Shown: positions 39,142 to 48,149, numbered from the stretch's first letter. The stretch: 64,000 nucleotides of DNA from Streptomyces sp. DH5 (GCF_020873915.1 NZ_JAHWGP010000032.1:1-64000); one strand, 5' to 3'. Numbers and translations: made by a program. Notes: generated by a model not told the origin, from the letters alone.

Positions 39142-40749
39142 GTGACCACGACAAGCAGTTCCGCGCAGCACGGTTTCCCCAGAGGCCGCCGAATCGCCGC
39201 GGCTCTCCTGGTTTCCACGCTGGCAGGCACCATACTGGCCGCGTGTGGTGCCGACGCCGAGGGCTCACAACCGGCCGCGGTCTCCGGCAGAAGCGTCGGC
39301 GAGACCGCGGGCGACGCCGAGATCACCTGGGGCAAGTGCCCGGCCCTGGCCGGGGGACGAACCCGTGACCCCCACCTGGCCTGTGGAACGTTGAAGGTGC
39401 CACTCGACTACCAGAACCCGGGCGGCATGAAGATAGACGTGGCGGTCTCCCGGCTGTCCACCGCACAACCCGGGAAGCGACGTGGCGTTCTGCTGCTGAA
39501 CCCGGGCGGGCCGGCCCTGGGCGGTCTCGACATGCCCGAAACCATGGCGTCCACACTGCCGAAGTCCGTGCTGGACCGCTACGACCTGATCGGTTTCGAC
39601 CCGCGCGGCGTCGCACACAGCACCCCGCAGAGTTGCGGTCTGCAGGACCCCAGCGTGCCCGGGCTCTTCCCCTATCCTGCCGCGGACGGCTCGATCACCG
39701 AGAACGTGGCCCTCGCCAAAGCCGCCGCCAAGCGGTGCGCCGGCACGGTGGGCAAGAACCTGCGGTACTACAACACCGCCAACACCGCCCGCGACATGGA
39801 CCGCATCCGCCAGGCGCTCGGTGAGAAGAAGATCTCCTACTGGGGCCAGTCCTACGGCACCTACCTCGGCGCCGTCTACCGCTCCCGCTTCCAGGACCAC
39901 ACCGACCGGATGGTCCTGGAAGGCAATGTCGACCCCACCAAGGTATGGGCCAACCAGGTGGGGGACACCTGGGGCAAGGGCACGGCCGACCGGTTCCCCG
40001 ACGCCGCCCGCGTCGCCGCGGCGCAGGCCCGCACCCTCAAGCTGGGCACGAACGTCGCGCAGGTGACCCGCACCTATCTGACCCTCGCCGACCGGCTCGA
40101 CCGCACGCCCGCAGCGATTCCCGGCACATCGGTGTCGCTGGACGGGGCGCTGCTGCGGAACATGACCTACGCCCTGCTCCTGCACGACGACACCCTTCCC
40201 GTGCTGGCCAAGTTCTGGAGGGCCGCCGACAACCTGACCCACGGCAGCACCACGGCCGCCGACACCGCGGTCCTCAAGGAGGTGTTCGTCGACACACCGA
40301 CGTCCCCGGGCATCCCCGCGGACAACCAGGCCACCATGTTCATGGCTCTCACCTGCGGCGACGCCGAATGGCCGCACGACGTGGACGGCTACGCCGCCCG
40401 CACCACCGCCGACCGCGAGAAGTGGCCGCTCACCGCGGGCATGCCCGCCAACATCTGGGCATGCGCCTACTGGGACAAGCCGGCTGAGGCGACCGCCAAG
40501 GTCGTGAAGGGCGGCCCGCGCAACACCCTGATCCTGCAGAACCGCCGGGACAACGCCACCCCGTGGGAAAGCGGCGTCGGGCTGCACAAGTCCCTCGGCG
40601 ACGGCTCCGCCTTCGTCGGCGTCGACAACGGCGGGCACTCCGTCTACGGCGAAGGTTCCGCCTGCGCCGACAGGACCACCGTCGGCTTCCTGACCACCGG
40701 CCACCTGCCGGACAGGGACGTCTACTGCACCGACGCCACCCGGAAGTAG
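39142..40749 (+). CDS. Lipoprotein alpha/beta hydrolase, tripeptidyl aminopeptidase-like
   Basis: A 535-residue exported lipoprotein starting at GTG 39142. The signal peptide ends in a lipobox (TLAGTILAAC). The hydrolase core follows the SlpD/SlpE mycelial peptidase family: RRGVLLLNPGGPALGGLDMP (oxyanion region), YDLIGFDPRGVAHSTPQSC, then KISYWGQSYGTYLGAVYRSR with the nucleophile Ser in GQSYG. The TAP-like C-terminal domain ends with NTLILQNRRDNATPWESG (Asp) and FVGVDNGGHSVYGEGSAC (His). It probably trims N-terminal peptides from extracellular proteins. It is monocistronic, followed by an IS256 remnant. Confidence 0.86.
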   Translation: MTTTSSSAQHGFPRGRRIAAALLVSTLAGTILAACGADAEGSQPAAVSGRSVGETAGDAEITWGKCPALAGGRTRDPHLACGTLKVPLDYQNPGGMKIDVAVSRLSTAQPGKRRGVLLLNPGGPALGGLDMPETMASTLPKSVLDRYDLIGFDPRGVAHSTPQSCGLQDPSVPGLFPYPAADGSITENVALAKAAAKRCAGTVGKNLRYYNTANTARDMDRIRQALGEKKISYWGQSYGTYLGAVYRSRFQDHTDRMVLEGNVDPTKVWANQVGDTWGKGTADRFPDAARVAAAQARTLKLGTNVAQVTRTYLTLADRLDRTPAAIPGTSVSLDGALLRNMTYALLLHDDTLPVLAKFWRAADNLTHGSTTAADTAVLKEVFVDTPTSPGIPADNQATMFMALTCGDAEWPHDVDGYAARTTADREKWPLTAGMPANIWACAYWDKPAEATAKVVKGGPRNTLILQNRRDNATPWESGVGLHKSLGDGSAFVGVDNGGHSVYGEGSACADRTTVGFLTTGHLPDRDVYCTDATRK

Positions 40750-40834
40750 CCCGCCGGAACGCGGTGCCTCCCTGTCCGGCCGGGACTGGACTGTGAGACG
40801 TTCGGTGTGACTGCCGGTCATGGAGGGCGCGTCG

Positions 40835-41335
40835 ATGACGAGCAACAACACGGCCGAGGCCGGGGCCGTCGAGTCGTCTGAAGCGACGCCGGCAAAGTCT
40901 GTGGACGACCATCTGATCCACGAGCTGGTGGGCGGGCTCAGCCGAGGGCCCTCGGCTGAGCGGTGAGGGCGGGCTGTTCCCGGAGGGAGCAGCCTTCACC
41001 AGCAGCTGACCAAGCGGCTTCTGGAGTCCGCCCCGGCGGGCGAGATCACCGGCCGTCTCGGCTATGACAAGCACGATCCGGCCGGGAAGAACGGCGGCGA
41101 CTCACGCAACGGCACCCGGGCCAAGACCGTACTCACCGACGTCGGCCCGGCCGAGACAGCCGTTCCCCGCGACCGGGGGAGGCAGCTTCCAGCCGAGGAT
41201 CGACGCGATGGTCATCTCGCTTGCTGGGAAGGGCCCGACCGCCGGTGAGGTCCAGGCCGACCTGACGAAGGCCGGCGGCGCCGACGTATCCCACCAGCCG
41301 GGCGGCTCCACCGGACATGCCGATCCGACAGAGCA
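40835..41335 (+). pseudogene. IS256-family transposase remnant with frameshifts
   Basis: ATG 40835 starts MTSNNTAEAGAVESSEATPA and VDDHLIHELVGGL, the usual beginning of Streptomyces IS256/Mutator transposases. The frame then breaks; QLTKRLLESAPAGEITGRLG and YDKHDPAGKNGGDSRNGTRA appear in another frame, TVLTDVGPAETAVPRDRG follows, and MVISLAGKGPTAGEVQADLT in a third. The catalytic DDE core is absent. It is clearly dead. Confidence 0.7.
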
Positions 41336-41777
41336 CTCATGCCGAGCGGGCACGACCGCGTGCGCGCGGTCCGTCCTCGGCTGCCCGGTCACCCGTCTTC
41401 CGAGTTCCCACGGTTCCGCATGTACCGCACGAACCGCCGGGCGTGCACGTTCGTCGAACGTGCCGAGACAGCAACCTCCAGTCGGGTAACTACGGTGCAC
41501 GGATGCCTCCTTGAGAGTCTGGAGCATCACCTGTCCAGCATGATGACTCCACCAGACCCGGGCACATCACTTCTCCGGGGGAGCGTGACCTCTCTGTCAC
41601 GCTCACTCTCTGTCAGCCGTGACACGGCCTGGCTTGTCCTCTGACGATCAGGTCGGACGAGCACAGCGACCGGTGAGCGCCCACCCGGCGCGGCCTGGTA
41701 GCCGGGCCGAGCGTGTGTACGTGGTGGAGCTGGGTTTCGATCGGTTGGGCGGCGCCGAGGGCATGTGGCGTGCAGGC
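41336..41777. other. Intergenic stretch, no gene seen
   Basis: About 440 bases between the IS256 remnant and the response-regulator stop. It is less GC-rich than its surroundings and includes CTCTGTCACGCTCACTCTCT-like repeats of CTCTGTCA (41590-41619). No supported gene or RNA. Confidence 0.35.
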
Positions 41778-42470
41778 TCACGGCGTGCCGGACACCAGTC
41801 CGACCCGGTAGGCGAGGACGACGGCCTGGACGCGGTCGCGCAGGCCGAGTTTCGCCAGGATGCGCGACACATAGGTCTTGACGGTCTCTGGGGTGATGAA
41901 CATCGCCGCAGCGATCTCCGCGTTCGACAGCCCTTCGGCAATCAGGTGGAGCACTTCCAGCTCGCGGGGAGTCAGCGCGCGCACGACGTGCTGCCTGGCC
42001 GGCCGGGAGGTGTCGGCCGGCCGCAGATGCTGGGCGAAGTGGCCGATGAGGTGGCGGGTGACGGCGGGTGCCAGCAGGGCCTCGCCCTGGGCGACGGTGC
42101 GGATGCCGTTGACCAGTTGTGCCGGAGGCGCGTCCTTGAGGAGGAAGCCGCTCGCTCCGGCGTGCAACGCGTCGTAGACGTAGGCGTCGACGTTGAACGT
42201 GGTGACGACCAGTACCTTCGGCGCGTCTTCAGTGCCGGGACCGGCCAGTTGCCGCGTCGCCTGGATGCCGTCGAGCAGGGGCATGCGGATGTCCATGACG
42301 ACCACGTCGGGGCGCAGCCGCCGCGCGGCCTGAACCGCCTCGTGGCCGTTCTCGGCCTCCCCGACGACCTCCATGTCGGGCTGCGCGGAGAAGATGGTGA
42401 CGTAGCCGGTCCGCACCAGCGCCTGGTCGTCGCAGACGAGCACACGGATCGGTGGCGGCGCATCGCTCAC
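41778..42470 (-). CDS. NarL-type response regulator
   Basis: A 230-residue DNA-binding regulator. The receiver domain has IRVLVCDDQALVRTGYVTIF (acidic pair), PDVVVMDIRMPLLDGIQATR (phosphorylated Asp), VLVVTTFN (Thr) and GFLLKDAPP (Lys). The LuxR-type helix-turn-helix follows a linker: LTPRELEVLHLIAEGLSNAE, then TVKTYVSRILAKLGLRDRVQ. It is encoded four bases after the histidine kinase gene, so the two form a two-component system. Likely targets are its neighbours, such as the CPBP protease upstream, but no binding site is recognisable. Confidence 0.9.
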   Translation of the reverse strand: MSDAPPPIRVLVCDDQALVRTGYVTIFSAQPDMEVVGEAENGHEAVQAARRLRPDVVVMDIRMPLLDGIQATRQLAGPGTEDAPKVLVVTTFNVDAYVYDALHAGASGFLLKDAPPAQLVNGIRTVAQGEALLAPAVTRHLIGHFAQHLRPADTSRPARQHVVRALTPRELEVLHLIAEGLSNAEIAAAMFITPETVKTYVSRILAKLGLRDRVQAVVLAYRVGLVSGTP

Positions 42471-42474
42471 GGGA

Positions 42475-43707
42475 TCACTCCTGAACGGACTCGGACGGAA
42501 TCGTGGCGCGGACCTCGAACCCGCCCTCGGGCCGGGGGCCGGCTACCAGTTCACCATCGAGCGTCCGCACCCGTGCACGCAGCCCGGCCAGCCCGCGTCC
42601 ACCCACGGGGCCCGGCTGCCACGTGGCCGGCCCGTCAGCCGGTCCGTCGGCCGGTCCCTGGGTGGTCACCTCGATCCCGATGTGCTCGCCGCCGTGCCGG
42701 AGCAGGACCCGTGTCGGCTTCCCGGCGGCGTACTTCATGGCATTGGTGAGCGCCTCCTGCACCACCCGGTACGCGGCCAGCTCCACATCCACGCTCCGCG
42801 GCCGCCGCTCGCCCTGCTCGCGGAACTCGACCGGCTGGCCCGACCTGCGGGCCTGCTCGACCAGGTCCTCCACCTGCCCCAGGGCGGGCGTCCGGTCCGC
42901 ACGCGCTGGGGTCGCGGACGCCGACTCGCCGGTCGCCTCCAGGACGCCGAGCAGGTACCGCAGTTCCGTCAGCGCCCGACGGCCGGTGTCGCTGACGGCC
43001 GTCAGCCCTTCGCCGGCGCGTTCCGGCGCGGACGTGAGCAGGAACTGCGCCGCGTCGGCTTGCACCACCATGGCCGTCACGTGGTGGGTGACCACGTCGT
43101 GCAGCTCGCGGGCGATTCGCGCCCGCTCGTCGGCCGTGGCCACCTCGGCAGCCAGCCGCCGCCGCTCGGCCTCCTCCGTCCGCCGCGTGCGCACCGTGCG
43201 CCCCACCAGCCAGACCGCGGCCAGAGCCAGCCAGAACGCGAGATAGTCCGGTAGCGCGAGCGGTGAGCCGAGGCGGTCCAGGACGACGGCCAGCACGGCG
43301 TAGCCCGCGCACGCCACGACGGCCAGACCGCGGCGGAAGCGGATCTGGTGGACCCCGGCGGAGTACAGGGCCGCGTACAGCCCCACACTCGCGAACGTCG
43401 GCGCGAAGCCCAGCGCCTGGTACACGGCGAACGCGCCCGCGACGACGGCCAGACAGGCCGCGGGCCACCTGCGGCGGACCGCCAGCGGCAGGGTCTGCGC
43501 CAGGACCAGCCCGACGCTCAGCACGTCCGCCGACCGCTCGGGCAGGTCGCCGATCTGCGCACCGAGATTGGACAGGGTCGGCACGAAGGCCAGCAGGGCG
43601 AGCGTCAGGGCGAGGATGCCGTCCTTGAGGAGAGCATCCCGCTCCTGCCACCAGCCGAGCGGCGCACGGAGCAGCGAAGGGCTCCAGGGCACCTGACGGA
43701 CCGTCAT
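42475..43707 (-). CDS. Sensor histidine kinase, HisKA_3 (NarL partner) type
   Basis: A 410-residue membrane kinase. The N-terminal 180 residues hold about five hydrophobic segments (for example ILALTLALLAFVPTLSNLGA, AVVACAGYAVLAVVLDRL, AFWLALAAVWLVG) with little extracellular loop, as in kinases that sense membrane stress. The dimerisation and phosphorylation helix is RARIARELHDVVTHHVTAMV (His in ELHDVV). The ATPase part has YRVVQEALTNAMKYAAGKPT (N box) and GGRGLAGLRARVRTLDGEL (G box). It precedes the response regulator in one operon and should phosphorylate it. Confidence 0.9.
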   Translation of the reverse strand: MTVRQVPWSPSLLRAPLGWWQERDALLKDGILALTLALLAFVPTLSNLGAQIGDLPERSADVLSVGLVLAQTLPLAVRRRWPAACLAVVAGAFAVYQALGFAPTFASVGLYAALYSAGVHQIRFRRGLAVVACAGYAVLAVVLDRLGSPLALPDYLAFWLALAAVWLVGRTVRTRRTEEAERRRLAAEVATADERARIARELHDVVTHHVTAMVVQADAAQFLLTSAPERAGEGLTAVSDTGRRALTELRYLLGVLEATGESASATPARADRTPALGQVEDLVEQARRSGQPVEFREQGERRPRSVDVELAAYRVVQEALTNAMKYAAGKPTRVLLRHGGEHIGIEVTTQGPADGPADGPATWQPGPVGGRGLAGLRARVRTLDGELVAGPRPEGGFEVRATIPSESVQE

Positions 43708-43732
43708 TTCCGTTCCCTCCAGTCGGCCTGTG

Positions 43733-44617
43733 TCAGCGGCCCGCGCGCAGGTTCCCGGCCCCGGCGTTCCGGCGGGCGAGGACGAGCATCGGGACGGCGA
43801 GGGCCACGCCGATGAGGACGGGCACGACCGACGCCTCCAGACCGAAGCCGCCGCCGGTCAGGAGGGCGGAGCCGTGGACGTCGACGGTGAACAGACCCTC
43901 GGGGGCGTGTCCGGAGACCGGGATGCCGAGCAGCTGCTCCGTGGTGTTCCAGGCGAAGTGCAGACCCACGACGAACCAGATGCTACGCCGCCACAAGAAC
44001 GCGGCTCCGAGCAGCACCCCCGCCTCCAGGGCGATCGCCAGTCCGCTCCACGCACTCGCCCCCGGGGCACCCAGGTGGACGGCGCCGAAGAACAGCGAGG
44101 TGATCACAATGGCAGCCCTGCTGCCCCACAGCTGCTCCAGAGCCTGCAGGGCAAGACCGCGGAACAGCAACTCCTCCGTGACCGCGGCGCCGATCTGCAC
44201 CACGGCCGCGGCCCAGACGACCGACAGGAAGCCGTCGCCCGCCCAGGAGAACGAATAACCCCCGAACGCCGTGATCACGAGGGCGGAGACGAGGATGAAG
44301 CCCAGACCGATCCCGCCGCCCAGCAGAGCCTCCCGCCCGGCTCCGGCCCGGGCGATCTCCGGCGTGGAGCGTCGTGCCACACGGCGCATGACCAACCAGT
44401 ACACGGCCACCGCGGCGGCCGCACCCAGCACCGGCACCGGGCCGGGTCCGGTCGCCGTCGACGCCGAGACCAGGCCGACGCCGGCCAGCCCCGTCAGCAT
44501 CCAGCCGAGCGGGGAACGCACGATCCGGCCAGGGCGGCCGCCGCCGTCGCGGTCCGGGCCCGGGTCCGGGTCCGGGCCGGAATCCGTGCCGTGCTGTGTG
44601 GCGGACGTCGTTCCCAT
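43733..44617 (-). CDS. CPBP-family intramembrane metalloprotease
   Basis: A 294-residue polytopic membrane protein starting at ATG (complement 44615-44617) behind GGAGGCC. A Pro/Asp-rich cytoplasmic head (PDPDPGPDRD) precedes about seven membrane segments. The CAAX protease/bacteriocin-processing (Abi) motifs are intact: AAVTEELLFRGLALQALEQL (EExxxR), ITSLFFGAVHLGAP (FxxxH) and WFVVGLHFAWNTTEQLLG (HxxxN/D). It would cleave a membrane or prenylated substrate. It lies 25 bases upstream of the kinase gene, so the three genes may be one operon whose products act together in membrane stress. Confidence 0.85.
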   Translation of the reverse strand: MGTTSATQHGTDSGPDPDPGPDRDGGGRPGRIVRSPLGWMLTGLAGVGLVSASTATGPGPVPVLGAAAAVAVYWLVMRRVARRSTPEIARAGAGREALLGGGIGLGFILVSALVITAFGGYSFSWAGDGFLSVVWAAAVVQIGAAVTEELLFRGLALQALEQLWGSRAAIVITSLFFGAVHLGAPGASAWSGLAIALEAGVLLGAAFLWRRSIWFVVGLHFAWNTTEQLLGIPVSGHAPEGLFTVDVHGSALLTGGGFGLEASVVPVLIGVALAVPMLVLARRNAGAGNLRAGR

Positions 44618-44875
44618 GGTGGCCTCCCGGTGGTGGTCACGCCCGTGGTGACCTGACGACCACGCTAGGAACCCGCGGACGTCCGCGAATCCCCCGCGCA
44701 TGTACGGCTCCTGTAGCTCTCACGGGGGATGCGCCACCCGTCCCCGCCACTCCGCCGCGGGGCCCGGCCGGGGCAGGAAACAGGATCGGGCGCCGTGAGG
44801 TGGCCAGGAACCACGGCGCTCGTCGGGAGGCCGGGTGTGTGCACGCCGATCCCGGGCGAGTGCGGGCAGGGCAGC

Positions 44876-45535
44876 TCAGTCAAGGCCGTAGCGCACCCCG
44901 ATGCCCGCGATCACCAGCGCCAGCCCTTCTTCGAAGTGCCGGTCGTAGTCCGTGAAGAGCTCCGCGCCCGCCGCCGCCGTCAGCGGGTATCCGGCCAGTC
45001 GGCGGGCGCGTTCCGCCACCAGGTCGAAGCCCTCGGGGAGCTCGCCGGGCAGAGGCTGGGCGCCCTGTTCCTCGGTGACGAAGCCGAGGGTGAAGAGGTA
45101 CGCCGTCGTGAACGCCCGGACCGCCTCGGCGAGGCTGAGGCCCGCGGCGGTGAACAGGCGCAGGTTGTCCTCCAACTGCTCGGCGTGCTCCGGGCTGGTG
45201 AAGCGTGTCCCGCTGAACACCTTCGCGCCGTCGCGGTAGCCGAGCAGCGCCGCGCGCAGGCCCCGGTTGGTCTTGAGCAGCCGCTCCCGCCAGGTGTCGC
45301 CCGGGTCGAGCGCGGTGCCGGCGACCATCCGGCGGTACATCTCGGTCGCCATCTCGTCGAGCAGGGCCTGCTTGTCCTTGAAATGCCAATACAGGGCGGG
45401 CGCCTTGACGTCCAGCTCCCTGGAGATGGCGCGCAGGGTGAGGCCGTCCAGGCCCACCTCGTTCAGCAGTTCCAGCGCCGTGTCCGCGACTCGCCTGCGG
45501 TCGAGGGGGGCGCGTCGTTCCGTTTCCACCCGCAC
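44876..45535 (-). CDS. TetR-family repressor with TetR_C-type ligand domain
   Basis: A 219-residue regulator. GTG (complement 45533-45535) gives MRVETERRAPLDRRRVADTA; another GTG two codons on is possible. The helix-turn-helix is ALELLNEVGLDGLTLRAISR, then DVKAPALYWHFKDKQALLDE, close to tetracycline-type repressors, whose C-terminal domain it also shares (TWRERLLKTNRGLRAALLGY). It diverges from an FAD monooxygenase gene, and two palindromes lie between them. TetR-type repressors beside flavin monooxygenases often sense the drug the enzyme inactivates, such as tetracyclines, anthracyclines or rifamycins; that is inference here. Confidence 0.86.
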   Translation of the reverse strand: MRVETERRAPLDRRRVADTALELLNEVGLDGLTLRAISRELDVKAPALYWHFKDKQALLDEMATEMYRRMVAGTALDPGDTWRERLLKTNRGLRAALLGYRDGAKVFSGTRFTSPEHAEQLEDNLRLFTAAGLSLAEAVRAFTTAYLFTLGFVTEEQGAQPLPGELPEGFDLVAERARRLAGYPLTAAAGAELFTDYDRHFEEGLALVIAGIGVRYGLD

Positions 45536-45545
45536 AGCTTGACAG

Positions 45546-45560
45546 CTTAACAACGTTAAG
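45546..45560. promoter_or_regulatory. TetR operator A
   Basis: CTTAAC, AAC, GTTAAG is a perfect dyad with 6-bp arms. It lies 11 bases upstream of the tetR start and matches operator B in both arms. Confidence 0.75.
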
Positions 45561-45583
45561 GAGATGCTCGATGCCAAGCATCA

Positions 45584-45598
45584 CTTAACAAAGTTAAG
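45584..45598. promoter_or_regulatory. TetR operator B overlapping the monooxygenase ribosome binding site
   Basis: CTTAAC, AAA, GTTAAG repeats operator A at a centre-to-centre distance of 38 bases. Its right arm runs into AAGGAGGAG, the ribosome binding site of the FAD monooxygenase, so binding should block that gene. Confidence 0.75.
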
Positions 45599-45608
45599 GA
45601 GGAGTGGG

Positions 45609-47012
45609 ATGAACACGGACGTTCTGATCGTCGGCGCGGGTCCCACCGGTCTCACGCTCGGCATCGACCTGGCCCGGCGCGGTGTGGACGCGCTGGTGGT
45701 GGAGCGGGACGGAACGCTGTTCCCCGGCTCGCGTGGCAAGGGCTTCCAACCCCGGACCATGGAGGTCTTCGACGACCTGGGCGTCCTCGACGCCATCCGC
45801 GCGGCCGGCGGGACCTACCCCGTCGGGGCGATCTGGAAGGGCGGACGGCGGGCCGGCGAGCAGCGGATGTTCGAGCCGCTCCCGGCGAGCGAGGAGACGC
45901 CGTACACAGAGCCGTGGATGGTGCCGCAGTGGCGCACCCAGGAAATCCTGCGGGACCGGTTGGTGGAGTTGGGCGGCGAGGTCGCCTTCGGCCGGGAGGT
46001 CGTCGGCGTCCTCCAGGACGCGAACGGCGTCACCGCGCAACTCGCCTCCGGCGGGACCGTCCGCGCCCGGTACGCGGTCGCCGCCGACGGCGGCCGGTCG
46101 GCCGTGCGGCGGGCACTCGGCGTCGGCATGACCGGCGAGACGGTCGATCCGCGCCCGATGCTGGTGGCGGATGTCCGGATCAACGGCCTGGACCGCGACA
46201 ACTGGCACTTCTTCCCGGCCGAGGAGGCCGGCGGCCGCCTCGCTCTCTGCCCCCTCGTCGGCACCGAGGACTTCCAGCTGACCGCCGAGTTCCCCGAGGG
46301 AACGGAGGTGGACCTCACCCCGGACGGCATACGGAAGGTCGTCGCCGACCGCACGCACCTCGCCGCCCAGGACGTGACCGAGGTGCGCTGGGCCTCCGAC
46401 TTCCGGCCGCGCGCGGCACTGGCCGACCGGTTCCGCGTAGGCCGGGTGTTCCTCGCCGGGGACGCGGCGCATGTGCACTCACCGGCCGGCGGCCAGGGGC
46501 TGAACACCAGTGTCCAGGACGCCTACAACCTGGGCTGGAAGTTGGGCGCGGTCCTCACCGGCGGCGCCCGGGCCGCGTTGCTGGACAGCTACGAGGAGGA
46601 GCGGCGCCCGGTCGCCGCCCGGATGCTCGGCGTCTCGACCGGCGTCCACCGCGGCGAGGTACGGCGCGGGAAGGAGACCCAGCAACTGGCGCTGGGCTAC
46701 CCGGAGTCGTCCCTCACGGCGGAGACGCGTACCGCCCCGGCCGGTGCGCTGCGGGCCGGGGACCGCGCGCCCGACGGCAGGGTGGACGGCGTACGGCTCT
46801 TCGACGCGTTCCGGGGCCCGCACTGGACGCTGCTGGCGCTGGGCACGGACGCCCCGGACGAACATCTCGGAGCGGTACGGGTCGTGCGCGGGCCGGTCCA
46901 CGGCGCGTACGGGAGGGGGGTGTTCCTGGTCCGGCCGGACGGCTACGTCGGGTGGGCGGCCGAGACGGCGGACGGCCTCCCGGAGTACCTGGTCCGCGTC
47001 GGCCTGCGCTGA
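45609..47012 (+). CDS. FAD-dependent aromatic monooxygenase
   Basis: A 467-residue flavoprotein hydroxylase starting at ATG 45609 behind AAGGAGGAG. It has the three class A motifs: DVLIVGAGPTGLTLGIDLAR (GxGxxG), ARYAVAADGGRSAVRRAL (DG) and RVFLAGDAAHVHSPAGGQGL (GD). The C-terminal domain is thioredoxin-like, as in PheA/TfdB/MhpA-type and polyketide hydroxylases (ALRAGDRAPDGRVDGVRLFD). It would use NAD(P)H and oxygen to hydroxylate an aromatic ring, in degradation or drug inactivation. Control by the divergent TetR protein is strongly suggested by the paired operators. The gene ends where a sigma-factor scrap begins. Confidence 0.86.
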   Translation: MNTDVLIVGAGPTGLTLGIDLARRGVDALVVERDGTLFPGSRGKGFQPRTMEVFDDLGVLDAIRAAGGTYPVGAIWKGGRRAGEQRMFEPLPASEETPYTEPWMVPQWRTQEILRDRLVELGGEVAFGREVVGVLQDANGVTAQLASGGTVRARYAVAADGGRSAVRRALGVGMTGETVDPRPMLVADVRINGLDRDNWHFFPAEEAGGRLALCPLVGTEDFQLTAEFPEGTEVDLTPDGIRKVVADRTHLAAQDVTEVRWASDFRPRAALADRFRVGRVFLAGDAAHVHSPAGGQGLNTSVQDAYNLGWKLGAVLTGGARAALLDSYEEERRPVAARMLGVSTGVHRGEVRRGKETQQLALGYPESSLTAETRTAPAGALRAGDRAPDGRVDGVRLFDAFRGPHWTLLALGTDAPDEHLGAVRVVRGPVHGAYGRGVFLVRPDGYVGWAAETADGLPEYLVRVGLR

Positions 47013-47188
47013 CGACGGCGTCATCGCCGAAGTCCTCCAGGAGACCCGCCCGGCGGCCCGGCAGGCAGCCGGCAGCTGTACAGGCTCCATGACCGAGGAC
47101 AGTGCGATCGGCTTGCTCCGAAAGATAGCCGCCAACCGTCTCGTCGAGGCGTTCCGCTCACGAGCCCGGCACGAGAGGGCGCCGATCA
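47009..47188 (+). pseudogene. ECF sigma factor fragment
   Basis: The frame reads ADDGVIAEVLQETRPAARQA, then IGLLRKIAANRLVEAFRSRA and RHERAPI. It is closely similar to residues 44-105 of the sigma factor encoded at 60.1-60.8 kb (ADDDVIAEVLQETYLAVRRA and TIAANRLVDAFRRRARHERV). It covers region 2 and part of the linker only. It overlaps the last codons of the monooxygenase and joins a second broken gene at about 47190. It is a displaced paralogous scrap. Confidence 0.6.
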
Positions 47189-47189
47189 G

Positions 47190-47659
47190 CGAGATCACCG
47201 GACACCGCAGCCTGGACGGGCAGCTCGAGGAGCGTGTCCACGCGCTGCTGGCCGGAGCAGTCGAAGGGTGGGGTGCGACCCGGGCGGGCTGGTCGGGGTC
47301 TCCTGCCTCGCCGACGGCCCGGACGCGTAGTGGGCCCAGGCGGTCCTTGACCACGGCGGCCGCATCGAGGCCCTCGTCCCCGCCCCCGGGTACCGCGACG
47401 GCTGCCCGGCTGGCACCACCCCACCTACGACCGGCTGACAGGCCTGGCGTGCGACGTTCACGAGACCGGCCTGAGCGTCTCCGACTCCCACGCCCCCATG
47501 GCGGGCAGCGAGATCCTCGTCGGGCTCGTCGACGAACTGCTCGCTGTGTGGGACGGCCACCCGGCCCGGGCCTACGGCGGCACCGCCGACGTCGTCGCCT
47601 ACGCCGAGCGGCAGGGAACCACGGTGCGCGTCCTGTGGCCCCAAGGGGCTTCCCGCTGA
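47190..47659 (+). pseudogene. Broken gene for a Rossmann-like nucleotide-binding hypothetical protein
   Basis: Fused in frame to the sigma scrap is ITGHRSLDGQLEERVHALLA, the start of a Streptomyces protein family that usually opens MRIGITGHRSL. Frame changes follow: VGVSCLADGPDA, then GYRDGLPGWHHPTYDRL, and finally HAPMAGSEILVGLVDELLAV and YGGTADVVAYAERQGTTVRV to a stop at 47657-47659. An in-frame TAG at about 47330 and several shifts mean no full protein. Its intact relatives are thought to bind a nucleotide, but their function is unknown to me. Confidence 0.55.
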
Positions 47660-47824
47660 CCGCCGCGGACGCGTGCGCTCATCTGATGTTCCGGGGTGAC
47701 GCCTGTCCGCATGTAGCGGAGATCTCCCAGGAGCGGAAAACACCGGCAGGGCTCCTGCCTCTCTCCGACGACTGGTCATGGTGGAGGAGTGCGAGACACA
47801 GGGAGCAGGGCCACGGCCAAAGCC
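47660..47824. other. Short intergenic stretch
   Basis: No gene is visible between the broken Rossmann-like gene and the small leftward gene. It probably contains more decayed coding sequence. Confidence 0.3.
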
Positions 47825-48010
47825 CTACAGGGCGCCGGGAGGGGTCTTCGGCTCGAAAACGCTGTGCGGTGCATCCGGCCGGGAGGGGGGAACCTGGCGC
47901 AGCACCTGAGCCAGGTCGCGGTGTATCCGGTCGGCTTCCCCGCGGACCTGGACGGGGACGTCGCCGCGTTCGGCGACGAGGCGGTCGTAGACGGGGGTCT
48001 GCTGGAACAC
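47825..48010 (-). CDS. Small hypothetical protein
   Basis: A 61-residue leftward frame: MFQQTPVYDRLVAERGDVPV, then RGEADRIHRDLAQVLRQVPP and a Pro-rich tail. The hydrophilic helical first half and its conserved-looking opening suggest a genuine small Streptomyces protein, but its ribosome binding site is weak. It has no recognised domain. It lies among decayed genes, so it may itself be a relic. Confidence 0.4.
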   Translation of the reverse strand: MFQQTPVYDRLVAERGDVPVQVRGEADRIHRDLAQVLRQVPPSRPDAPHSVFEPKTPPGAL

Positions 48011-48149
48011 GGTGGGCGGTTTCCCTTCAGCGAACGGTTCGCGGACTGGCGCAGGATACGGGGCCGGGACCTGCCCCGCTGGAGGAGGGCGTTCGGGCCA
48101 GGAGGGCGGGGACGGCGGCCTCGCTCACTGCGCGGCACCAAACAGCCGG

